Shown here one piece after another: positions 32,201 through 44,200 of a stretch of DNA of 64,000 nt. The notes under the pieces are model-generated. The model was not told the DNA's origin. It worked only from the letters and a program-made list of their open reading frames with translations, and searched no databases. The position numbers and the translations under genes were made by a program. Origin of the DNA: Morinoia aosen. Lineage: Eukaryota; Arthropoda; Malacostraca; Amphipoda; Talitridae. Location of the stretch: contig CM059570.1 of the NCBI GenBank assembly GCA_030386875.1, forward strand, positions 31,425,422 through 31,489,421. The letters run 5' to 3'. Each line of letters opens with the position of its first letter. Positions within the stretch are counted from its first letter, which is position 1.

Positions 32201-35200
32201 TTTTAGATTGCTTATATGTCCGTATATCCATAAGCAATAGGGAATTTTGATAACTTTTTTTTTGTGAATTTTAGGAATTAAAAAAAAATATCGCACAATT
32301 TTTTTATTTTCTTCATTTCATGTTGTGTAATTTTCAAAGTAATCAATATATCAAAATGTTATATTGCTTATGGATAGAGCTTGCTAAACCCTACCAAATG
32401 ATATCTCTCATTCTTGTACTAAAAAAAAATTGTGGAAGAAGATGCATTTCAAAGAAGCAAAATGCAAGTGTCCAGGAGAGCAATTTTTCTAAAAAAAATT
32501 AGTATTTTCTCCCTAATTTTCGGACTGAACATTGTTTTACATTTCAACTCAAAGATTTTATAGGATATTTTGAGTCCTATTGATTGATATAATTGCCATA
32601 CCTGTACTTCCAAAACTGTAGGAGGAAAATGAATTATTATGAGAGCTATTTTTAGTCCAAGGAACTGGTTTCCCGGCTTATAAAAGCCTATTACACGTTC
32701 AAGACGCCTGTATCATCGTGCGCCACACGACTCATTGTAGTCCAGTTTAGAGACTAAATCAAAAGCAATGAGCAGGAAACAGGAAGGAAAATAGGCCAAG
32801 TACGTACCCATAGCGTATTCCTAGAACGCTCCTGGCGCATAAGACGTACTAGGTTCATCGTCTCTGAGAGTTCTACATTTTCGGAGCCTTGTTGGTGTGA
32901 TGTTCTTCTCCTGCGCTTGCAAACCTTCTAGCATCGTGCTCGTTGTGCAACCCAAGCTATGAAGTAGCGATGCACGACAAAATCCGAGATTTTGCTCCAG
33001 AACGGTAGCTCTAGCAACAAATAAAACCCGTTCTAGAGAAGCACTTTTAGTTTTGATGCATTTCTGCCATAGCTTGGCGTGAATGCTTTCATTGGCATTT
33101 TGCGTGCGCTGCTGGAGACATTTTTTTAGCAGCTCTGGAGATGTCAAATTATTGTTGATATCTCGAATGTCTCAGAGGTGTGTCGACAGAATTTTTGCCA
33201 GGTACAGATTCTTCGATCTGTGAGAAGCGGGTTCTTCTTTAGAGGCTTCAGCTCGCCGTATCCTGCAGGATGAATCCTCTCCAAAAGGGCAGAACTGGTG
33301 TTTTGGCCATTCGTCGGTGCTGCTGGAGTGGAAATAAGTTGCGAGGATCGAATCCCTGACTATGCCGACATCAGTGCCCTTCTCGTGCTTTGTGATGTTC
33401 TGACCATAAGCTCTGGTCAGAGCATCGATGGCGACATCAGTCAGTAGTCCAGCACCACCAAGAGCACTCCTGAGGATGGTCTTGCCTGCTTTCATCTTGG
33501 TGGGGATCTTCTTAGAAGGTTTTAGGCGTCTCGGACAAGTCCCCAGCCTCTTCTCAACGTGATTCACATACTCTTCCTTTACAACGGGGACCGAGTAGGG
33601 GTTCAACTCTTCAACTGCTTTGAAAGCCGTCGAGTCCCCGTTGCTCTGGTAGTTCACGTAGCGAAATCCCTGAAAAAGAATTTATCTCGTTACTCATTTC
33701 TTCATATTTCAAAAAATATATAAAATAAATATATGTCCCTGAAAAAGAATTTATCTCAATATATAATAAATATATAAAATAAATATAAGTCCCTGAAAAG
33801 AAATTTATCTCATTACTCATTTCTTCATATTTCAATAAGTATATGAAACACATATGTAATAAATACATATAAATGTACATCAAAAATAACAATAACAAAA
33901 TAAGTTTGAGTATATCAGAAAGAGTAAATAAAAATGACTCACCAGTTCATCCCAACAACTCCACATTCTGACAGCACCTTTTTTTTCCATGGCCCTGCAT
34001 TCCCGTCAAAATTCCGCTTACATTTCGGGCGATGATTCACCTCCCATGAGGCGAAACCCTCAGGAGAGAGAGCTGCCTCTTTTTTGACGCTCATCGCACA
34101 TAGGTTTGACAGACTTCATGGTCGATGACATAGTCAGTGTTTTACTTGATGACAAAAGTCACTCCAATATGAGATTGATGACCCCTCGTCATCCATGTTC
34201 TGTCAAAACTTACTGCTATATCCAGAAGTCCTTCCCCGTTGTAACCCTCTTTCTGTTGGTAATAGTGCTTGACGGCAGAGACCGCCTCCTGATGTAGCTT
34301 GCGATAGTGATGCCCCATCTCATTGTAAAGAAAGGACGTGTGACGATTATAAGAGGCCTTCATGAAACTAGGTAATGACAGGTTGTCAGACGCTTCATTC
34401 CTGCAAAACCTTCTTTGTCCAGCACCATAGTGTAAACAAGAGACAAGTTTTGCAACATCATTTTTGTCTCTGTTCCATCATGACTCCTTGCAACTGGTGC
34501 AGAAAATAATACTTCTACACCACATGCGCATTTTCGTAAAACTGTTGGCACGACGTGTGTAAAAGCAGTCACCACAACAAAGTTTTCACCACACTCTGCA
34601 CACACACGGCCACCATCAACCAATTGCTGAAGCAAGTTCACTGGGACAATGCATTCAACACCTGGCACTGCAGCAGCAGCAGTAGCAGTGCCAGCTGTTT
34701 CAGGTACCCTCACTGCATCTAACAACTGCTTTCTTTTTTCCAGCAATGTAAGTGGATCAGGAAAAAGGTCTTCCTGCTGCTCTGATGGAGCAGTCAAACG
34801 TTTACGAACGTTTTTTGTCCAGGCTTTCAGTTTTGCTTTCCTTTTTGGCATCTTTCACACAATATCACAGAACAAGTTGATGTACGCACAGTCGTAATGA
34901 GCGCTCGCAGGTCATTGATGCCAAGCAGCTGTTGTAAACCTTATGCACTAGCAAAGCAAAATGAAACCAAAGCCAATCCAAGGAAACAAAGGAAGAACAC
35001 AAAACATCTGTAAACAATCTGTAAATAAATAAAATATATGTGAAAAACAACTCGAAAAAGTTTTTATCAACCTCATATCAACCTCATATCAACCAACTCA
35101 CTGTGTTAGAATGTGACAAGGATGTGTTCGTTTATGTATGAAAGTATTTCTTTTCAAGCGAGGGTAGAGCGTAGCCTAGCTACATTAGGGCTGAGCTTGT

Positions 35201-38200
35201 CCGCTGAGCACCTTGCACTCGCTCCAACGTGACTCGCCCCCCTCCATTCCCCACACTGTGGTAGACAAACTAAAGCACGTACACAGAAAATAATGATACC
35301 GTTGGATGCGCAACAAAATTTCCTACAAAGTGAGATGTAAAGCTAATAAATGACCATGTCTCGGATTTTCATGTTGACGGTGTCCTTGAGCTACTCCAAC
35401 CACTCATAGGCATTCCCAGAAGATATAGGAAATACCATTTGGTATAGAATTAAATAAATATATAATCAATCCACAAGGTTTGTATGACACCCTGCACATA
35501 GAAACAGCTAAGTTAAGAAAATTTGATGAAGAAAAATGAAATAATAATTAAGTAATAGGCACTGAAAAATAAGAGCAATGAATCTGAAAAAGTCCTTTGT
35601 GACAAAACTCAAAACAAAATATTCTATTTCAACAAAAGAAAAACCTACCCAACCCTCAGCTCAGGACCACACATTTTTTTCTCGGGTCATCAATTCCCAT
35701 AGATGCACTATACACAATTCATCTGTATACATATACATACAATCAGATATATATGTTGTAATCACATGATGCATGAGGAAAAGGGTCAAGAGGTAGGAGC
35801 TGACATCTCAACTCTTCAAGCGTTGTGGTTACTATGAGTGTATGCCATTAAAAGTCAATTGCAACCATTTATATAATTTAGTAACTGAAGATGAGAGGTA
35901 ATGCATATAAATAAAAGGGCCTCTAAAAACACAAGAAAACTTGTTAAAGACCTAGTCCCAACTCATTTTTTTCTCTTAACCCAGAGAAAGTACCAAAGAA
36001 AAACATAAGTGCAAACTAAGGTAGTTTATGTATTAAGGATGAGATTAAAATAGCTTGAGTTTACGGTTGTATTGCTGAAGTCTGTTCACCCCGTTAACTA
36101 TTTAATGAACAAAGTAAATAGTTTGTACAAACGAATTTTTTCATCTGAGCCTGCTTAAATAATTGAAAAAACTCAGCACATTTCTGTAATGTCTTTCATG
36201 AAAGCTTGCTTTAATGTAGTATTCTTATTCCAATGAAAATCCAAACCAGGCTGCCTAACAGTATAAATTTCAAGTCATACCTTCTTGGGAGGTCCTTGGG
36301 AGGAATTTGATCTTGGGTATGCATCAGGACTCGGAGCAGAGAGCTGTTCTTGATGCTGTAAAAAAGCTCATCATAAGCAGTTGACATAAACAGCCCTACA
36401 GCAAGGAAATAATTCAGAACTTAGCACAATAAAATACCATGTTAAATTACATCTACAATGACTGAAAACTAAAAAACAATTATATCTGCAGGAACTTCTC
36501 TCCTTAACATTATAGTGATACAATAAATATTCTCCAAAACCATCCAGCAACTACTACACTGCGCGAATTAGGCTGTGACATATATATAATCTATACAACT
36601 CGCTTGAATCAAGTTACACACGCCATGTACAGAAAAGTCCTGACAAAAAATTTGCCTATCTATTTTCATTAATATTACTTCCTAGTAACAACCATTTACT
36701 CAGCTTCAAATAACTAAAAATGTGGTTAAAGATGAACACTGAAGCAGTTTTGTTTAACTCTAGAGTGATGCTCCCCTTGTGAATGAGTGAAACAGTTTCT
36801 CGTGCATCTACGCTGCCAAAGAGTAATCTTGATTGCTCGGTGTATGAACATGCACCTGTTTCTGCATTAAATTTTCAGGCGTTTTGTGCAGCCACATAAG
36901 AATAGCACGGGTGTGCAGTTATAGGAACATGTGCCGTTTCACTAGTAGTGAAAAAAAGCTGTTCCTCACTGGTGGATAGCTGCGCTGCATTAAAATCTAT
37001 AAGAAATGGTTCCTCTGCTGTTCATAGTTTTGCAGTTGCACCATGAATAGAGATGAAAAGCTGTGAAACTGCAGCATAGGGGGTAGAAAGTAGATCCTTG
37101 GTTGTTGACAGTTCAGCTGTTGCATCATATGAGAAAAAAAGTCTCATCAGTAGGTGGTTGTGCTGCTGCATCAAGTGAGAAAAGAAGTCCCACAGTAGCG
37201 GGTGGTTGCACTGCTGTTTCATGGGTGACAAGAAGTCCCTCAGAAGCGAGTGGATGCGTTGCTGCTTCATGGGTGACAAAAAGTCTCAGTAGCAGGTGGT
37301 TGCATTGCTGCTTCATGAATGACAAGAAGTCCTTCAGAAGCGGGTGGTTGCGTTGCTGCTTCATGGGCAACAAGAAGTCCTTCAGTAGTGTGTTATTGCA
37401 CTGCTACTTCATGGGTGATGAAGAAAAGGTGTGCTACTGGTGGAATTTTTTGCTAGTCCATTAGAATCCAGGAGTGAAGGTTTTTTACCAGTATCATTCT
37501 ACACAGTTCCATGAGAATTTAAGGAAGAATCCTTCCTAGCAAAGGCAGCTTTCTTAGAAAAAAAATGGCAGGTGTAGTCCTTGTGGTATCTTGTGTTGCA
37601 GCATGAAGAGTAGTAGCTCATTTTCTTGCACGTCTGGTTTGAGACGTGAGAATTTGTAAACATTAGTTGGTTCCTATTTGAAGTGCATTGATTGTATGAA
37701 CAATAATATTTACTTATTTTCAATATTTTAGCAACAAGACGAGAAAAGGAATCCCAGGAAATGAAAAAAAGACCATATGACCATCCCTATAAAAAAGATC
37801 CTGTACACATATTTACTCTGATAAAGTATCCTGCAAATAGAATCTGTAATTTAGGAATGATGATAAAATGTAGATGGCATGAAAATGAAGAATCAAAGTA
37901 AGCTTGAATGACAGTAGTTTTGAATGCCTATCCAAAGCTGTGGTAACAATAGTATTTTAATGGTGGTATCAATCTCTACTGTAGAAGATAAAAAACCTGA
38001 ACCTATTGCCTCTCTCATTCATTCTGAGAGATGGGATTTTATAAGAGTGAAAATGTACCTAATTATTTCCCCTTGAACAAGAATAGGGAAAAATGTTCTT
38101 CAAGGTTAAGTTCTCCTATGTGTCATTGAGTTGAATTTATTTGATATACATTAACATCACTTGAAAACAAGTGCCTCTTAACCAAATTTATTTAATCATA

Positions 38201-41200
38201 AATAACCATAACAATGGTGCTCCATAGAGAGAGTATGATAGTAACATTTAATTTGAAGCTGAGTGAATAGAGTCTATTCACATGAGTTTCCGCACTAGAT
38301 TCCTTATGCTTAGAAACAGCAAGTTAGGAAGGAATTTTAAGAGATGAAGAAGGTAAAGGGAAAATAATTACAAGCTGAAAAACAGAAAAGCAGAGAACTG
38401 AATGAAGAGAGTCTATAAGAAAACAAAAGCTATTCAATGTCAAGAGAAAGAAGGCATACCTAACTCCCAGTTTGGGACATCACATATGCACATATCCCCA
38501 TAGAGACAATACATGTAGTACTGAAAAACAACTAACACTGTGGACTACATTCTACCTCTTATTTCTCAGGAGGTCTACCCAGAGAATAGAGAACATGTAT
38601 TGAGAATAATGTAGAATTTTTCTGAAAATTAGTTTCTGAAATCTGAATACCATGCATTCAAGTAAATGACATCATAGGCCCATACACTCTACTTCGTTTT
38701 GGCGCTACTTGGTTGATTTTGGCTCTAGCTGCCTGCAGGGCTTTGGATAACAGACTGATGGCTAAAAAAATGAGAAAAATAAGTACCAGGGATGGCTTGC
38801 GATGTGGTAAGGAAGGTAATTTGCATATGCAGTGCTTTTCTTGACATTTTGTGAAGAAATCATGTTGTATGAGTGTTTGCATTTCTTATGCAAAAGTCAC
38901 CAAGCAAATAGGGCAATCCATCCCACTTGTAATAATAATAGTAATAATATCAGTTGTAATTAATGAACTCAAATTGTGTATGATAATGAAGTTAAGAGTT
39001 GAAGGTGCAGATTTGAAGAAAATGTACTGCTGCATAATTGTGCTGTCTTTTATATTCATTGTAATTTAATGCTTTGAGAAAGGACTAAAGAAAAATAAGA
39101 CATTGCAAATTTTTTAGTAATAAAATCATCTTATCACAATTTGTCTTTTTATAGCCAATCGGAACTTGAAAAAAACAGCCCTCGTAGTAAAATTAGGCAT
39201 ATATATACTTGAGTGTGAGGTATTTATTGTACCAAAGGTGTTAGAAGAAAAAATTGCAATTCAGTTCATAAACATGAAATATTAGTGGGTTAGTGGCCAT
39301 TAATAGTTTTTAAATTTTGTGTTAGTAGTCATTAACTATGATTTTGAGAGCATTGATGCTTGCCATGTTCTATTTTTATTCTTGAATTCTACTTGCAATG
39401 CATTTCAACTCAAGTTTTCGTGACTTCATTATTTGAGCTTATATAATTGCACATTTTTAAACTGAAGTTTTTGTCATTTTTAAATAATGCTACTACTTAG
39501 ATGAAATTATTGATTAAGCTTGGGTGCTACTTCTTGCCATATTATTTTCCTCCTATGATAAAACGCCAGTGGCTTAGAACTATAAAGCTCTTATTATATT
39601 ATTCACTTGTTTATTTTAAATAAGTCTTCATGTTGTTTTCTTGAGCCCTGAAAAAAACACCATGAAATGATTCACTTTAGCCACCAAAGTATGCCTCACT
39701 GTATAACCTAAATAATCTGCTCCAGGCACTCCAGTCGCCACGTGCTGCTCAAGTTCGCCTACCTTGGCTGGGACCACCAAGGCTATGCTGTGCAAGAAGA
39801 TACTCTTAACACCATTGAAGCTGATTTGTTTGATGCTTTGCTCAAGACCAAGCTCATTAAAAGTCGTCAAACTTCCAACTATCACAGGTGGGTTCATAGT
39901 TAAAATGGGGCATAAAGCCTCAAAAAATGATGAAATAATTTTGATGGAAATTTAGTAGATATTTTTGTGGATGATTCAATGAATTCTGACTAAGAGCATA
40001 ATCAAAAATTCTTCAGAATGTAAATATTCTTATTTGAAATTAAATTTTTCACCCTGCTTTCAAACTCAATTAAAATGTAAATAAATTTGCATATATGTGC
40101 ACATTCATTTTCTGGAATTAGCTTCTATGAAGTAAATACTATCCTATATACTATAGTAAACAAAGTGTATGATGGCGAATACTTCACTTTCTTGCAGTTC
40201 TTCCCTATACCAAGAACTATATGTTGACAGGTGTGGCAGAACGGATAAAGGTGTGAGTGCCTTCTCCCAGGTGATCTCCATCACTCTGCGCAGTCAACTG
40301 CGGCAGTCTCCTGCTGCAGAGTCATGCCCGAGTAAAGAGTTGCAGTATGTGGACCTTTTGAACAGGGGTGAGACGTTTTCCACTGATAAAATGTTAGTGT
40401 TTGAAGAGCTTGAATGTGTGCTCAGTACTGTCGGAAAATGGAAGCCTTTTGATGCATCAGGGATCTATTTCTACTGAATATTTTTGGAGGCTTGTTTAGT
40501 AATATTAGGTTAGGCATTCGTGTTGTTTATCAGGGTTTGTTATTGGCAAGAAGTTTTGAAACTTGTTTATTAGTGTAAGTAGATTTGGCATTTTTGTAAG
40601 GCATCAAGGTAGTGTTCTGTTAGTACTGTGGAGCTCACAAGTTAGTTCAGTAAATTAAGAATCCCATATTTCAAGTTGTTATTCTTTATTGGACCTTACG
40701 TTATTCGACCTTACGATTGTTCTGTATGTTTTATTGTGCTGGTGGAACTGTATTATTTAATTTTTTGTGTCTGTTACTTCAGTAATGAAATGATTGTACT
40801 TAATTGATTGAATTCTAATTAAATTGGCTGCATTATTTGTTTTCATTTTCAGATTCATTAAATTTAGAAAGAATCCAAATTGATGAATGGTTAACCAAGC
40901 TGAAAATTAATTTTATGACATAAATGTTACGAATCAAATAATTATCTCACCTGTGTAGTTTTTGTATGACTTTATTTGTATCGCCTGTGATACGTATGCA
41001 GTGGATGCAGTGTTAACTGTTTAACATTATATGTTTAACTGGAACTGCAACCTAACATTATTCCAACAGTTCTGCCAGACCACATCAGAATGCTGGCATG
41101 GTGCCCTGCCCCTGAGAACTTCTCGGCTCGCTTTGATTGTCTCTCTCGAACTTACAAGTATTTCTTCCCACTGGGTGCTTTGGAATTACAGGTTTGTGAG

Positions 41201-44200
41201 ATGCTGGAGGTCTGTTGGATTTTGAACTGTAGGTAGGGTTGTGAAGTACTAGAGATCCACCGGTTTCTGCATCGGGGATATTTTTTAAGTTGTGTTTTCT
41301 GCGAGGAGCAAAAAGTAGTTTGTGATTTATTTGTCTTGTGTGCGGTTTCTGATGTAATTTTTGTGAAGATGGTAGTGGGTAAACAGGCTTGATGTTGTAA
41401 TTTTTCTATTGAACTTTAGAAGCTCTCTGTGCAAGTATGGCAATAAAACAAATATTACCGTAATATCCTCCTATGAAGATTAATGTTAATAGAAAGCAAG
41501 GAAAAAATTGCTAGATGTAAAATCATTTTTATCTAAAATGATCAAATAAAACTGATCATTTTGGACTAACAGTCCATCTTCAGCAAAGTCTCTGTAAAAC
41601 AAAACCAAAAGAGGAAGAATTGATTCACCAATGAAGTATTTCTAGAAAGTTTGAACTTTGAAAAAACACAAACAACTGTGAAAAATATAAGAGGTAAAGG
41701 AAAATCTGAACAACTTAACTATGTGTTGGCAACTAGAAGTTGAAAAGCATTTTAGGTATCATTCAGAATAGGTTTCATTTTGTATAAATGCAAAGATTTG
41801 GGAATGCGCAGATCTGTTCTGTAAGAGGTGCCGGCCGAGATTTCAAAGTCAGTTAGGGAGACCAGAACGTTGCACTCTTCTGTGTGAGATCTAACTCTTC
41901 TGCTTGAGGACAGTCAGGCTGTGGGCTTAGGTTAGTAAGGTTTGTCTATGCTATGCTATAGATACAGGCTCCCTGATACTGTTAACACGTCAACTGTAAT
42001 GGGTTAAACCGAAGTTCAATATCCAATTCAAATTTAAGGTCTATTGTGGTAATCAACTTTGAAAATGGCAAATATTAACTGGATTGGGCCTTCATTTAGC
42101 TTTCATTAACTATTAATAAAAAATGAGTTAGTGACTGCAGCTGGGTCACTTTACAGGAAATGTGTTATGTATCAGCCATACAAAGATGCCATCAAGAAAT
42201 CTGTTATTAGTGCCCACTTTATTCCCTTCTGTTTTCATTCTGTCTTTGCTATCTCTTTTTGATTTTTCCTCTTCCTTCTTTACTTGCTGTTTCGATGCGC
42301 ATATCCCAGTGGCGAACACCACTCAGTGATGCAACTATTGTATCTATGGGAATTAGCTGTCCTTGGGGAAAATGTGAAGTCCTGAGTTGAAATTTAGAAT
42401 GGTCTTCCTTTTGTTGAAATATAATGGGTTGTGCATTTTGCTGCCAACCATTTTCTTTTCAGTCCGCCCTTCTATGGTTTTTCAGCATCTATGAGTTTTT
42501 TTTTCTTGATGATTATCTCGTTTCATAATTTTTTTAACCTTACTGTTCTTATGTGGTGGGTGGAGAAGTACACCTTGTACTTAGATTTCCTATTCTTTTA
42601 CTTCCCTACTAGATAATACCTTTGTTCTCACAGTCTTGCTACACTTTTTTTATTGTTAGGGCTATTAATCTCCCAGTTTCATATCAGACATCATTGCAAG
42701 GGCTCAAATCCCTTAAATAATTTTCAATTTCTCCTCGCTTAGCAGTGCACAAGATGGACATTACCTCCGAATTCTAGAATCTCAGATTTTTTTATATATG
42801 AGTCAGTATGCCATAAAGTTTAGATTAGATGCTAGTTTAAGCCTCCCTAACCGCAACTAAGTCGTTCCAAAGAGAGGAAGCCATGAAGTATAATATTGGC
42901 TATACAATTGAATTGAAACTGTAGCCAAGGATGCATGTACAGTTTGTGTGTTTGTCTGTAACACTGTGCATGTGTGGGGTATGAAGTTAATTGAGAGCAC
43001 TTTTTTCATATAGTAGGCATACTTATTTGTTAATTTCTGTAGTTTGTGAATCTTCATCTTAAGTTGCGATTTCATTCAAGCTTTGGTAATGATGAAAATT
43101 CTGAATTTCTTATATTCCAGAATTGAGGGTGAAGTCAATAATGTAGAATTACATGTTAGTTAAAAGTGTTCCTCTTTAGTTTAGCTGTGCTTTTCATACT
43201 ACCTGTATGATTCTTTAAAATTGCAGTTATTTTTCTGTGTGGCAGATCTGATCAAATGTCCTGCACAAAAGATAACGAATTACTATAGATGTAATAAAAT
43301 TGAGGTAATTCAAGTTGATGAACGAGATTAGATTTGGAGGCAAGACTTGTTTCATAGTCTAAGGTTAGGGAACCTTTTCCTATGTGGTATTTCTGGCTTT
43401 TTTTCCCTTATTTATTCTCATGCAATCCTAGATGAGAAGTTTGAATAGACAAAAATTAAATTCTCTTTACCAAGTTACCAAAAGCCTCCAACGTATGCTT
43501 TAAGTTTGATGAATGTTAATTCCACTTCATTCATGAATGAGTGATGTTGCTTATGAAAAGGATGCAGTGTTATAAATTTTTCAAGGTGAAAAATTAGCCT
43601 AAAGTTTAGTATTTCCACAGCGAATGAGAGACGCTGGTAAGCTACTTGAAGGCCACCACGACTTCCGCAACTTCTGCAAGATGGATGTTGGGAACGGTGT
43701 TGTGAATTTTGAGCGACATATTGACTCCGTGAGCATCAAATTCTTGAAAGACGATTTCCTAGAAGAAATCACTCCCGTAGCTGAGCGCAATGCAGGTAAC
43801 TCCTCAATGACCAATAGCTTTAACTCAGATGCAACAGGAATGCAAAGAGACCATGCACAAATTCCTGAATCTGAAGGTGCCTCGTCGAGCCTGACGTCAG
43901 GGGGGGATTCGCTTCTGTCGGGTCACCATGATGTACAGAATGGTGCTGTACCTGACTTACGGACCAAATGCTTGGAAAACACAATTGAAGAACTTGGATC
44001 TTCTAACATTAGTGTTTGTAGTGAGATCCAGTGCTCTACCTCTCCTGCAACACCTGACGACAGCTCTGTCCACTCAGATACAGGCTACGAAATGTGCGTG
44101 GCCACCATTTCAGGGAAAGCCTTCCTTTGGCACCAGGTGAGCTGTGCCTCGAACGATTTTATCTATTATTTCACGTGAAAAATCTATTGGATGGTTTCAA

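Larger units (their letters stand above)
27584..39725 (+). other. PUS3 intron 2, 12.1 kb, packed with repeats
   Basis: Contains two antisense transposon genes (own entries), a 48-bp minisatellite and two dispersed-repeat copies. The remaining parts (27584-28950, 31460-32800, 35100-35600, 35740-36980, 37430-38390, 38530-39725) are AT-rich without a supported gene. Confidence 0.8.

Noticed and set aside
37022-37464. Overlapping frames on both strands (82-120 codons) that look like repetitive proteins
   Set aside because: They are produced by the 48-bp minisatellite period, not by coding selection.
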